Below, in pieces: positions 53,140 through 63,719 of a DNA stretch of 64,000 nt. The notes beneath the pieces were generated by a model. It was given only the letters and a program-made list of their open reading frames with translations. It had not been told where the DNA came from and searched no databases. Location: contig JAPDOI010000134.1 in NCBI GenBank assembly GCA_029168955.1, positions 558,001 to 622,000 of the forward strand, given 5' to 3'. Positions within the stretch are counted from its first letter, which is position 1, and each line of letters opens with the position of its first letter. This DNA is from Aplectana chamaeleonis. Its lineage: Eukaryota; Nematoda; Chromadorea; Rhabditida; Cosmocercidae. Both the position numbers and the translations under genes were made by a program.

Positions 53140-54170
53140 GTGTCTAACGCATCTGCCGAAACGACTGGTATCGTTAGTATCTCTTCTGGCTCAATAGTAA
53201 AAATGCGCAGTATTCCGCCCCGAGCTGCAGGTTCAAAAAAGTTGTGAGCATTTTTTGAGCCTCGCGTAAAGTCAAGGGTACCTCCCTTGACATTTTTAGG
53301 GTGTTTTGAAAATTTTTCTCGGATTCTTGTCAAAAATTGTATGTAGGCGTAATCTGGGGTGGTGATTAAGAATCTGGAGTCTTTTTGTCGAAATTTTGAG
53401 ATTTACTGTGTAGGTTACGGTAGGTAACATGTCATTTAGGGGACAACACTCACCTCAGTATTTTGACAATCGACAAACGGACGTCAAATTCCTTTTCTAT
53501 AACCCGAATAACCACCGTATACAAATTTTGAGTAAAATCTGAGATTTTGACCAAGCTACCGTATACCCACCGTAATCTACGGAAAATCGATAAAGGGACT
53601 TTAGATTCGTGTTAAGCACTCCCATTAACCCCTAGAAAATGATTTACAGACATATCTATCGAAGAAATTCGGAAATATCGAAAGTGGCGTTTTTCCCTCG
53701 AAATTTTCCCCTGTTGGGAAGCTTCGAACGAAATTAGCGGAAAACTTTGGAAAATCGACTAATAAACTACAGATTTGTAATCAGCGCCCCGAAAAAACCC
53801 CCTGGGAGAACTTTAAGTCAAATCTGGAACATTTTTCTAAAACGCTCCCAGAGCCCTCAATCGGTAGAAATAAACGCCTAACGGAAAATCCGTTTAAGTC
53901 CAAAACGCTGTCAGTCTGGACAAAGTATGGAAAATGCCCCTTTACCCAAACTTTGCTCAGGGGGTAGTTTTTGGCGCTGAAAACATTTATGAGGTCTGTT
54001 CCCGGATTCCCCGAAGACTACTGCGTTTTTTGGAAGGTAAAAAAAGCAGAAAAAACTACCTTTTTAAGCTTGTAACTTCTTGAAACCTGCAGCTCGGGGC
54101 TGGATACTGCGCATTTCTTTTATTAAGCCACAAGAGGTACTAACGATACTAGTCGTTTTGGCAGATGGCT
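53140..54170. mobile_element. 1-kb inverted-repeat element
   Basis: Left end CATCTGCCGAAACGACTGG, right end CTAGTCGTTTTGGCAGATG, with arms of about 100 bp that also pair GCGCAGTATTCCGCCCCGAG with CTCGGGGCTGGATACTGCGC. Part of the interior (53540-53840) recurs at 30200-30440. No transposase recognised. Confidence 0.65.
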
Positions 54171-54303
54171 TCCCTTGTTTGGTTTCTCAATGTTCGGGTA
54201 GCGGACGTTTGGTACGAAATCGGGATAGAGATGCAGAGGAAGCAATTTCCTCTAGTTGTAATCAAATAAGATTATCACACAAATTTGTGGAGTGAAAAGC
54301 CTT

Positions 54304-55263
54304 AAGCCTAGTTTTGACTGCAAGTGGTCGCTGCGGCCATGCGAGGGACATTTGTTCCTTTTTCATCGCGCATAATGGAAAACCGCTCTAATTGTGATCG
54401 CTCCGTGGCAAACGTCCTACATCGCTGGGTCGCGGCGACTAAATCCTATGTCTTACTGCATTGCTGCTTGAAGAGCGATTCTCAGTGGTCGCTGACCATT
54501 GCTCCATCGCGGCCAAAATGGCATCGATGGAGCGATTGCCAGCAAATGACACGTTTCGTCTAGTGATCATTGACCCTTTCACATGACAAGGTCAGTGTTT
54601 ACGGGTCGAAACGTGTTATTGATAACTACCAGCCATTAATTTCACTGATTGATTGAATTTCTTCGATCATACTTGAAGCCTAGTTTTGACTGCATCGCTG
54701 CTGTTTTTCATCGCAGCGATTTTGCACCCGCTGCCGCAGCGATGTAGCAGCGGCAGCGATTCTGTTCATAGTGCATTGGCCCACGTATGATGGAAGAAAT
54801 TCAATCAATCAGTGAAATTAATGGCTGGTATTCATCAATAACGCGTTTCGACTCGAAAACACTGATCTTGCCATGTGAAAGGGTCAACGTTCTCTAAACG
54901 AAACGTGTCATTCGCTAGCAATCGCTCCATCGCTGCCATTTTGGCCGCGATGGAGCAATGGTCAGCGACCATTGAGAATCGCTCTTCAAGCAGCGATGCA
55001 GTAAAATATAGGATTTCGTCGCCGCGACCCAGCGATGTAGGACATTTGCTACGAAGCGATCAGAATTGGAGCGGTTTTCCATTACGCGCGATGAAAAAGG
55101 AACGGTTGTCCCACGCATGGCCGCAGCGACCACTAGCAGTCAAAACTAGGCTTGAGGCTATGCACTATGAACAAAATCGCTGCCGCTGCTACATCGCTGC
55201 AGCAGCGGGTGCGAAATCGCTGCGATGAGAAGCAGCAGCGATGCAGTCAAAACTAGGCTTTAG
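54304..55263. mobile_element. Foldback composite, AAGCCTAGTTTTGACTGC ends
   Basis: The end AGCCTAGTTTTGACTGCA occurs at 54304 and 54673, and inverted at about 55153 and 55263. The arms of about 350 bp pair through GGTCGCTGCGGCCATGCG and CGCATGGCCGCAGCGACC. Two smaller GCTGCCGCTGC-rich elements are nested at the centre-left and at the right end. Confidence 0.75.
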
Positions 55264-55419
55264 ATATGGCAGAAATTACATTTGGAACTTAGAAGTGTAC
55301 AACGTTGCAGTTGATTGCCAAGTTGTAACTAGTTTTCTACCCTCTCTTCCCAGTCTGCGCTCTAGCTTATCGGCCTAAACGTCGCACACCCTCAATTTTC
55401 GTGTTTTAGTTTCCTTTTG

Positions 55420-55698
55420 TACTGTGCTTATCTGGGCCAAATTCCGGTCCGCAATTGCGTCTCGACACGCTTTGCGGCCGCACGCTAGCGAGTCGGAAGA
55501 GCTTCCAGCGCCGCAGCCGCCGATCTGCTGACTCTAGATGGGTTTTCGAAACTGGAAACAAAGAAAAATTGGAGAAAATTGTATAAAAAAAGCCATATCG
55601 AGTCGGCTTTAGCGCTGGAACACCCGAGTGACTCGAGCGCGTGCGACCGCAAAGCGTGTCGAGACGCGATTGCGATCTTGGCCCAGAGAAGCACAGTA
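55420..55698. mobile_element. MITE with long inverted ends, second copy
   Basis: Ends TACTGTGCTTATCTGGGCCA and TTGGCCCAGAGAAGCACAGTA, with TCCGGTCCGCAATTGCGTC inside. Homologous to 28998-29283, where the ends are less perfect. Confidence 0.85.
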
Positions 55699-55865
55699 TT
55701 CCCTTTGTCTGTGAAACAACTCGTTACTTTCAACAACTTTTCATCCAACACAAGTAGAAGAACAATACATTCATAATGAATCCTAGCAAATATATGAGAT
55801 CTCAGAGGTATAGTAGAACCCACAGAATGCTGGTTACCCATCACTGAAAAATATCACTAAGATGT

Positions 55866-56641
55866 TTATGGAGACCCTTTTGTCCCATGGTCTATAGCTG
55901 CAACGACTGGGCTGTTTTTCGGGATCTCGATGCATAACTGGCCATCCACACCAATCGAGGATCGAATATTTTGTACATCTGCATCCTCAGAAAGACTCCA
56001 TTGACGAGTAAATGTCCTAAAAATGAAGATGTTCAGAGAAGCGTCAAGTATCCAATTTCTTTGTTGAAATCCACCTAATTCGGTTTCTTCTAGACTCGGG
56101 AACATTGTTGTGGAAATCCAGCTTGTCACGTTTTCTTCACCTGAAATTGTTTGTTACGGGACGATTAAAAACACTGGAAGTCGTTCTCAAGTATTTTCAG
56201 CCTTAATGCAGATAGAGTATTCGTGCTGGACTTCAACAACGAATTCCCGGTCCACAATTGAGACTAAAAACTCTCGAATCCGATTACCTGTATGCGTATC
56301 CGGAATCGTCCGCGGTCGCCAGTCTTCCCTCTACGGTTAGCGTTCGCCCGTCCACGTCCACTTTTAGCTCATCTGACTTCAGGTTCATTGCATCCATTGA
56401 GATTGTCACTTTTCTATTGTCCTCGACTAGCTGAAATTCTTTGAAAAATCAATGTCGGTGTTGAAACAACCCCAAAAATGTGTGAACTCACCTGTTCGAC
56501 CCGGTCGCTCATCCTTCGTTTACGACGTGTGGCAGAAGGCGGTGGCTCCGGCGGGTCAAGAGCCTTTTCCAGATCCTCTAAACCATCTTTACCATGCTGA
56601 GACAGGTACTCTGCGGCACCTGAAGAAACACTATCCGGCAT
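55866..56641 (-). CDS. Small heat-shock protein (HSP20/alpha-crystallin family)
   Basis: ATP-independent holdase chaperone that binds unfolding proteins as oligomers. Three minus-strand exons: 56492-56641, 56288-56430 and 55866-56016, phases matching, 147 residues, a usual length. ATG at 56641 is the first in frame. Residues 1-50 form a variable N-terminal arm ending in the basic stretch RRKRRMSDRVEQ. The alpha-crystallin domain covers about 51-130: VTISMDAMNLKSDELKVDVD, GRTLTVEG, then TFTRQWSLSEDADVQNIRSS and GVDGQLCIEIPK. The tail lacks a clear I-x-I/V motif, unlike many oligomer-forming relatives. A heat-shock element and TATA box lie directly upstream. I cannot say which Caenorhabditis small HSP is closest. 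Confidence 0.93.
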
Positions 56642-56675
56642 ATTCACTCAAACTGGGACTACCTGCCTCTGGCCG

Positions 56676-56684
56676 CTTATAAAG
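56676..56684 (-). promoter_or_regulatory. TATA box of the small heat-shock gene
   Basis: CTTTATAAG on the minus strand, about 35-43 bp upstream of the ATG, which implies a very short leader, as in compact heat-shock genes. Confidence 0.7.
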
Positions 56685-56709
56685 CCGTTGAATGAAATAT
56701 TCGAGTACA

Positions 56710-56722
56710 TTCTAGAATGTTC
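56710..56722 (-). promoter_or_regulatory. Heat-shock element (HSF1 site)
   Basis: TTCTAGAATGTTC: three alternating NGAAN units (TTC, GAA, TTC) at the canonical 2-bp spacing, about 70 bp upstream of the start codon and 25 bp upstream of the TATA box. This matches the trimeric HSF1 recognition sequence. Confidence 0.85.
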
Positions 56723-57183
56723 TTTCTCTGCGCTTCCTCGCGGCTCGCACTTTTCACATGTAGGCGGAGCTGACTAAGTTCATTCTCGTCGACACATGTG
56801 GGGAGGGAGAGCGTCGACAATAACAATCAAAAGCGCTCACGTCACAAAGCAACCATGTGAATAACAAGGCTGTTCAATGGAATTTTGAGTAGTTTGAATA
56901 GCACAACGTTTCTAGGCATTATCTTGCCCTAGTTTCGAGTTTAGAATGTGCTGGATCTGGCGATGGTGTGTCGTACGAGACTAGTTGGGAGAATTTACGC
57001 TAACGAAGATGGTTATTGATGCGTCAGATTATGCAGTATTTCAATATCCACCAGGGTTACAGGCACAGAACACCCAGAAAATTATTTTTCAGTTTTTATG
57101 CTGATTTTGGAGAAAGTCACACACTGATCATAGTGGTATCTCTGAAATCGTCCAAGACCCCCTATGAACAGAGGTATGGCTCC
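56723..57183. other. Upstream flank of the small heat-shock gene
   Basis: No gene. From about 57059 a 128-bp block (GGCACAGAACACCCAGAAAA onward) begins, repeated directly at 57637-57764 on the other side of the MITE. Confidence 0.5.
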
Positions 57184-57636
57184 TCAAAGGCAGTGTTCAC
57201 GATAAATTTCACTTCCAATATCCACGGATTACGAAACGTCTGGTGCCCTAAATAGCAAGGCAAATTTTAAAAATACGCGAAAGCCGTGTTTTTGAGTCAA
57301 AATAGGTCCTCCCTTTTTTACGTTGATTTTTGAGCGTGGAGGAATTGACCGCTTGAAGGATGATAGCATTAAATGCAATCAGGCGATCAGCTAACTTATC
57401 AGCCCTCGATTGACTTGATCACTCTTGTAATCTGAGTCTTCATTTGTTCATATCGAGGGGGCGGAACGGAGCACGGGGCGGTTCTGGAACACCAAAACGC
57501 TTGTTGGCAGCCCTTATTTTGTCACTCCTAATTGGTTTTCTACCGTTCTTTCGACGTTGGGAGCCTAGGATCCTTCTCGCCTATCATTTCACTGTGGAAA
57601 GTCAACGAGGATGATCATCGTGAAAGCTGCCTTCAA
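57184..57636. mobile_element. TTAA-type MITE, copy 3 (reverse)
   Basis: Opposite orientation to copies 1 and 2. Ends TCAA-AGGCAGTGTTCACGATA and ATCGTGAAAGCTGCCT-TCAA. Flanked on both sides by the same 128-bp block in direct orientation. Confidence 0.82.
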
Positions 57637-57758
57637 AGGCACAGAACATCCAGAAAATTATTTTTCAGTTTTTATGCTGATCTTGGAGAGAGTCACACGC
57701 TGATCACAGTGATATCTTTAAAATCGTCCAAGACCCCTATGAACAGAGTGATGGCTCC

Positions 57759-58714
57759 TTAAAGGCGGTGCTCACGATGGAGATCGTTTTTCTGTTTTTC
57801 CACCTATCTTGAAAAGGGTCCCATGCTGATTCCAATGATGTCTCTGAAGTCGTACAAGACCATCTGGGAACGGAGTTATGGTCCCTCAAAAACTGAGCTA
57901 GAGAAGCATGGTGGACGAGTTGTCCGAGACTTGTAACTTCCGTCTTTTGCAGCCGATCTATGCGAGCTGACCTGAGTGAAGAGAGTAGCTGAGAATGAAG
58001 GGAAGAACGGCGCTAATGATTTGAAATCATCGCTCATCTCACTATCTCGAGCATTCATTTGTTCACGTCGTGTGTGTTGCGCGTTTGGGGTTTGCCTTGC
58101 GCTCGGAGTGGCAACTTCGGGCTCTTCCTGGCTCGTTTTCATGCGTTCTTTCGACGTTAAAGACACAGTTCAACCTCATAATCGATTTTTCGTTTTTCTG
58201 CCTATCTTGGAGAAAATTTCACGCTGATCACAATGGTGCTTTCGAAATCGCTCAGAACTCACTGCAAACGGAGTTACGGCTCCTTAAAAATCTCGATTTC
58301 GAACGGCTAGAAGTTCGCGGACGAGTTGTCTCGAGCCTGTATTTCCTCGTTATTCGCAGCCACCGGTCTGAAGCAGGCCACAATATAAAGCCAGTCCGAA
58401 AACAAATCGAAGAACATAGGTTTTGAACGAAATCATTCGCGCGTCTCTTCCCTATTGAGGTCGGAAACCCGGCAGTGGGCGTTACCCATTTTCTCTTTCA
58501 AGGGGGCGTGGTCGACTTTTTTCTGGCTTTTCCTCGCTTATTTGAGCGAATTGAGATTTTGCGCTTGGCAGGGTTGCTATAGGCGGCGACCGGATCATAA
58601 TATCAAAAATTACCTCTGAGGTTGGACTGTGCCTTTAAGGTTACAGTTAGCCCCTCCACTACCCATTTCAAATGGAAGCTGAAACTCATTTTTCATCGCG
58701 AACACTGCCTTTAA
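57759..58714. mobile_element. TTAA-type MITE carrying a nested TTAA MITE
   Basis: Ends TTAA-AGGCGGTGCTCACGATGG and ATCGCGAACACTGCCT-TTAA. It is the reverse of 13632-14126. Removing the nested element (58157-58638) leaves about 474 bp, close to the 495 bp of that copy. Confidence 0.82.
58157..58638. mobile_element. Nested TTAA-type MITE, AGGCACAGTCCAACC subfamily
   Basis: Ends TTAA-AGACACAGTTCAACCTCA and TGAGGTTGGACTGTGCCT-TTAA. Inserted at GACG/TTAA within the host element; the empty site is preserved at 13632-14126. Sister of 52276-52755. Confidence 0.9.
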
Positions 58715-59326
58715 AGGCTTCGTACACGATGAAAACCGAATTTTAGCGTTTGCGTTCAATCGGACTAGTGGATCATTACAATGTCACTCAGGAAGTCTGG
58801 AGTCTCAAAATCGCCTCTGAATGAAGATTTGCTTACCTCAAGAGGGCTTCCTGGGTTTTGGGGGGCCGGCCTTGGGGTCCATCCGTTGTTACAAGGAACA
58901 AAACTTCGTGGTCGCTGCCGGCGTTCGTGCGTTGACGCGTCGTAGGGCGCAATGCGCACGCCACTCGATTTCACATTCGCCGTCGATCGAAGGCAGCTGA
59001 CAGCAATGGACGCCGCAGTTTAGTAACCCTTTTTCATTTTGTTCGAGATAAAATGATCGCTCGTCTGAATGGCGTCTTCGGTGACATGCTTCCAACGCTG
59101 CGCCAAGGAACAAATCGTAAATCTGTTCCTTGCGTTTTCCGCGCAACTATCCCAAGTAGATGTCGGCGGGTACTTCAAATTTGTTTTAAGCTTTCTTGAA
59201 GTGGGTTTCCCTTGAAAAGTTGACGTTTTTAGGAGGCTTTTTGCAACCTTCAGTCACTATAGGAATGTAACAACACGAAAACATCAAAAACCCATGTATG
59301 GTTTTCATCGTGTACGATGCCTTTAA
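58711..59326. mobile_element. TTAA-type MITE, AGGCTTCGTACACG subfamily
   Basis: Ends TTAA-AGGCTTCGTACACGATGA and TCATCGTGTACGATGCCT-TTAA, 616 bp. Its left TTAA (58711-58714) is shared with the right end of the preceding element. The terminal bases recur at about 13252 (AAGGCATCGTATACGCTG). Confidence 0.85.
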
Positions 59327-60381
59327 GTATGCCTATACTCTGAGGGCGGGTTGTTGGACGGTGGACGAGTTGTCTCGGGCCTGTATTTCTCTTCATTCGC
59401 AGTTTTTGAATGAGAGTGAGCCAGGATAAGAAGACAGTCCGGCAGTGTACTGAAGAACGAAGACTCGTCGGGAATTCATCCATCCATCAAGCCACCATCG
59501 AGTTCGAAAATCTGGTTGGGGGTGTGGTCGTGGTCAGCGAAGGGGGTCGGGCTTGTGATGATTGCTTGTATGTTGCTTATTTGAATGGATTGAGGTCTCG
59601 CACCTGGCACGTGTTATACAGGAGGGCTCGACTACGTAATTAAATTAAAATTACAAAATTCATGTGTGAGGGTGTACTGGGCCTTTAGGGCTTTCCTCAC
59701 TGTTCAACACACAAAAAGTTGCAAAATGCTACGAAAATAAATTCAAATAGTTACTGCTGCGTATAATTTGACTCAAAAAAGGAATATCTGATAACATTTT
59801 CGCTCTCTTCAATAAGTTTGCTTGTCGTCTGGCGTGATCACTGACTATGAACCTGGAGGCCTCAATTGCGTTCAAATTGGAGGAGAGATGGGCCGCAGTC
59901 TCGACGTATCAGCGACATCACCACGCATGACTGTCCTCCACAGGATAAAGATTAAATTTCAATAGGTAGTTAGTGTACGCTGAAGTCTACAGAGAGGATG
60001 TTCCTTTGGAGTAGGCCGTGGCGAAGATGTTACATTTCCGCAGATTTCGGCCATCGTCAATCGGCCGCCATCTGCCACTGTTTTCTACAGCTCTCCGAAG
60101 GCTTATGATTGGGTTTGGGACCGTTTTTGGACAGGTCTCGCGCTATTTTTGTTCAGGTTTTGCATTGCTTTTGGATAGGTGTTTGACCTCTTCTGGGCTG
60201 CAGATCAACTACCTTTGGACAAGTCACAACATTCGCCAGAGATCGGTGGACCCGAGGCGCCACCCGCTAGCCAGCCGTCTGACCTAGTTGCGGAGTAATA
60301 GTTAGGTAGAACGGGGCAGACACGCAGATATTCTCATTTGCACGTTCACATATTACAATACTTATAAATATTCAGGAGACT
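59327..60381. other. MITE remnant and unassigned sequence
   Basis: 59340-59690 is the reverse relative of 12620-13116, ending GAGGGTGTACTGGGCCT-TTAG. From 59700 to 60380 I see nothing recognisable. Confidence 0.5.
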
Positions 60382-60580
60382 CTCGGCCCCGAGCCGCCTG
60401 ACAGTTCGGCTCGTTCTCCCAATTTGCGGGTCGGCTTTTTTTGCTGTTTGGGCCACTGCTGTTGCCGTCCGGGCTCTTCCAGTTAACCCAAACGGCGACA
60501 GCAGTGGCCCGGACATTGGGAGAACGAGCCGAACTGTCAGGCGCCTCCAATTCCTGTTCGGTGCGGCTCGGGGCCGAGAA
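60382..60580. repeat. Foldback element, TCGGCCCCGAGCCG ends
   Basis: Arms CTCGGCCCCGAGCCGCCTGA at the left and GCGGCTCGGGGCCGAG at the right; inner arms CAGTTCGGCTCGTTCTCCCA and TGGGAGAACGAGCCGAACTG; innermost GGGCCACTGCTGTTGCCGT/ACGGCGACAGCAGTGGCCC-like. A relative is at 10800-10983. Confidence 0.85.
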
Positions 60581-61490
60581 TCGCCTGAGCACACTCACTC
60601 TCTCTCTTTCGTTCTGAGTCGGTCGAAGTAAACCTTATCGGGCTCATTGTTTCCGTGCATGTTATGGAAGATGTAGACACGCGTATACGAGGAATGCTAG
60701 AGGACCTAGGGGCTCATGGATATTCATACTGCAGGGGAGTACGCTGACCTGAGGAAGGAATATCGACTGCGCGTATGTAGTCCGTTTAATTCTCTAAGAA
60801 TGCGCCGCACATACACTGTACATACACGCGCAGACTTCAGCATACAGTTGATACCCATTCAGTCCTCCCAGCAGTTTTCGCCTTACGCTGCAGGACCGGG
60901 TAGATTTAGACTGGGGAAATACACCGGCCCGTGCAGTGACTCTACATACTTGTGCATGCACATGTGGCCGATTAGAAATTTTTGGTCTAACGAAAGGACG
61001 GGGACGCGGCGATCGATCATGGCTAGCGTTCTAAACCTCGCTCACCGGCGGTGTAGCGGACACCGCGTGGGTCGTAACAAATGATCGCAATCTATCATAC
61101 ATCATAAAGAAGGAATGGTTTGTTTTTGTACTGTAATGGAAGTCAACGACAAACCCCGCAGCATTACCACTCGATAGAAATAGCGGAGATTACGACGAAG
61201 TGATTGCGATAGCGAGGTAAAACGACTGCCTGTCCTATATCGCTCTTTTCGCTGGAAGCATCAAAAAAATAGGCAAGTTGACCGTGTTCGAGCAATCAAT
61301 TTGGACGAGTTTATATAGAGGGGCGGGAACTGTAAAGAAAGTGGGCGGAGACCGCATGTTTCGACGACTCAATGAAACTCAATGACGGTGATTTTCACTC
61401 ATTTTTGACGCTGGCCAATGGTGTGAGCAGTCTACTTTGAGCTTCACGAACCAAGTAAGGCCCCTAGCTTAGTCACTTCTGTAAGGCACT
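60581..61490. other. Unassigned sequence and dispersed repeat
   Basis: No coding exon recognised. 61150-61450 is related to 2090-2400 by shared blocks (AAATAGCGGAG, GAGGGGCGG, GTGGGCGGAGA). Confidence 0.5.
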
Positions 61491-61775
61491 ATTCATACTA
61501 CTCAACGCCAGCGCGACACGCGCGTGCCGCGCTGGCGTGGCGTTTGTGTATGCATACTTTCTACGCGCGTGACGCGCGTGCCGCGCTTGCGGAGACTATG
61601 AATACTCCAGCAGCGACGCCACGGCGGAGCGGTGAAGCCGGAATGAATGAGACGATCGATAAATAATATCAGTGGATGAAAACGCCAAGGCGTTCCGAGT
61701 GGCAGTATGAATACTGCAGCGGCGACGCCATGGCGGAGCGTGACGCGCGTGCCGCGCTGGCGTTGAGTAGTATGA
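61491..61775. mobile_element. GC-rich foldback MITE (CTATTCATAC family), best copy
   Basis: Ends CATACTACTCAACGCCAGCG and CGCTGGCGTTGAGTAGTATG. Subterminal CGCGCGTGCCGCGC runs are repeated several times, and a second inverted pair (GAATACTCCAGCAGCGACGCC and GAATACTGCAGCGGCGACGCC, direct) lies inside. Confidence 0.8.
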
Positions 61776-62665
61776 AAATCTTGGAATCATCGAAATTCGC
61801 GATTTTCCCCCATCTGAAGGTCACCTTCATGAACCACCTGAAGGGTCGCATTCACTCGCAACGAGGAATTAGGGGACCGCACAAATTTTCAGGCTGGAGC
61901 AGCGGGCGGCATGAATTTTTGAGCTGGAGAGAAAGGGACCCGCGGCCGATCACAGTGGCACAGTTGTACTATATTTGCTCGCTATTCCTTTATATTTATT
62001 CTCGATAATTGCGAGATCCGGTTGAACCTGTTGAAGATTATCGATGTTTCAACATTTGCACCTGCCCAAAGCACCCCTAATAGGGGTTCGCGAGAAAATA
62101 TAGGAATACGGTGCCAGAATAAAAGAAACAATTCTTGAAAAAAACGTTCTCCAATTTGTCATTTCGGTTCGTCATTGAAATCATGTGTCTGTGAGGTCAT
62201 AATATCATTTTTCGAGTGATACATAGAAGCAGTACTTTTATGCTCAAGTGCTGAAATCAAATTTGAGCTCTATCGCGCAAGCTAACGCAATGAACCTGAA
62301 AAAGGTGCTGACTGTAAATGCAATTAAACTGCTAGACGCCTTCGAGGTGGGAAGGATTATTTGACTGAATACAATCCAGAAAATTCTGATTTTGGCCTTA
62401 ATAGAGTTGAACACACCAATTTGGAGATTTTCGAAAAAGAGTTGTACATATTGAACGGCCTATGTAAAGATTGTTGCTGGCAATAGTTGAAAACATTTGC
62501 CAGAAATGTGAATGGGTAGATAGTTCAGAAAAGATAGTCTAGAAATTTTCCGCTTGCCAGAAACCAATTATTGTTAGTACCATTGTCCACGTGCGACTCT
62601 CCATAAATCTTGGCATGTTGATTGACATTTGTGGTATTGGGTGGTTGAAGCGAGACCAAAATTGT
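61776..62665. other. Spacer, no feature recognised
   Basis: AT-rich in its second half. No exon, repeat end or RNA gene that I could support. Confidence 0.45.
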
Positions 62666-63294
62666 TAAAACCTCTTTATTTGGCTGACGTTTCGGCGATT
62701 TTCGCCTTCTTCGGAGCCTGGAAAAACCGAATTAAAGTCTAAGAAACTACCCTCCCAAACCCCATTTCATTCTACAGAGAAGGATTCACACGGAAGTGAA
62801 TCAAAAGAACGGAAGTCACAGATTATACCAACCTTTGAAGGAGACCAAGAGTTGCGACAGCTTCGGATGGAAGTTGTTAGGCGACTGACTAGTAAGAACC
62901 CTCAGAATCACCCTCGAAGACCTGGGACCGCCCACGCTCAGACCCGCGTTCAGATTATGACCGGTTGGTCAGAATCCGCACAGATCAACGTACCTCAGTT
63001 CAGCGACCAAGGCCTGTATCCGTAGGGCTGATCTTCAAGAAATGGTCTCCGTTGTCGAAATCCCTCCTGCCAACCATAGGGAGCGATTAGTTCGCAATCG
63101 CTTGTATGACCGCGTCTGCCTTACTCCCTCCTGTGTAATTTGCCCATTTGGTAAGGAGGGTGACTGCATGGCCTCTGGGGTGGTATATCGCGTAAATTGT
63201 CGTCTGTGTGGGGAGGATTATATAGGGGAGACTGGGAGACCGCTGTGTGTCAGGATTAAGGAGCACATGGACGGACTGAACAAGTCGCGCTAAA
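62666..63294 (+). mobile_element. Penelope-like element 3' fragment
   Basis: A 5' stretch with CTGACGTTTCGGCGATTTTCG, a motif often seen in Penelope terminal regions, is followed by coding remnants: ELRQLRMEVVRRLTS and AHAQTRVQIMTG in one frame (about 62845-62975), then the endonuclease part in another from 63042. Penelope-like elements encode a reverse transcriptase fused to a GIY-YIG nuclease; only the end of that protein is left. Confidence 0.72.
63042..63293 (+). pseudogene. GIY-YIG endonuclease fragment (Penelope-like)
   Basis: 83 codons. Cys-rich linker CLTPSCVICPFGKEGDC precedes GIY-YIG-type motif 1 (VVYRVNC...CGEDYIGETGRP) and the conserved Arg/Glu helix LCVRIKEHMDG. The frame stops at 63293, well short of a full domain of about 90 residues after the motif, so this copy is truncated. 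Confidence 0.82.
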
Positions 63295-63587
63295 AACGCA
63301 TATAACTCCGTTCAGAGAAACGATTCGCAGCTGCTATGTGAAAATTCGAATTCTACGTCGAAATTTATCCTGGGTAGGCTCGTTTCATCCGGAATGGCCG
63401 CGGCGTGTAATTATCCTCTCCTTGTGAGAGGGTGTCACCTGTATCACCTATCCTCCCGTTGATCACCGACACTGTCAAGCGGGCGCCAGCAAGATGGTGG
63501 CAACGTGACTGGCAATCTTTTGTGATGTGATGGACTGCCGTATTGATTGATCGCGGCGATCTACCAATACGGCAGTTCATCATAGGG
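63295..63587. other. Gap with small inverted repeat
   Basis: GATGGACTGCCGTATTG and CAATACGGCAGTTCATC near 63528-63581 form a hairpin. No gene. Confidence 0.5.
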
Positions 63588-63719
63588 GTCGTTTATACAT
63601 CCACCTCCGAGCGGCGCGGCAGAGTGCATTTCTGTAACATTGACCACACGGCACGATCGCTATTATAGGGATGTACTTTGCCGCGCCTCTCGATGGCAGA
63701 AGTATAGACGATATCATAA
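63588..63719. mobile_element. GC-hairpin MITE, single copy
   Basis: Left GTCGTTTATACATCCACCTC with CGAGCGGCGCGGC, right GCCGCGCC.CTCGATGGCAGAAGTATAGACGA. Family of 41449-41706. Confidence 0.75.

Noticed and set aside
58889..59146. 85-codon minus-strand frame as a small gene
   Set aside because: It lies wholly inside a TTAA MITE and is not matched by any protein family I know.
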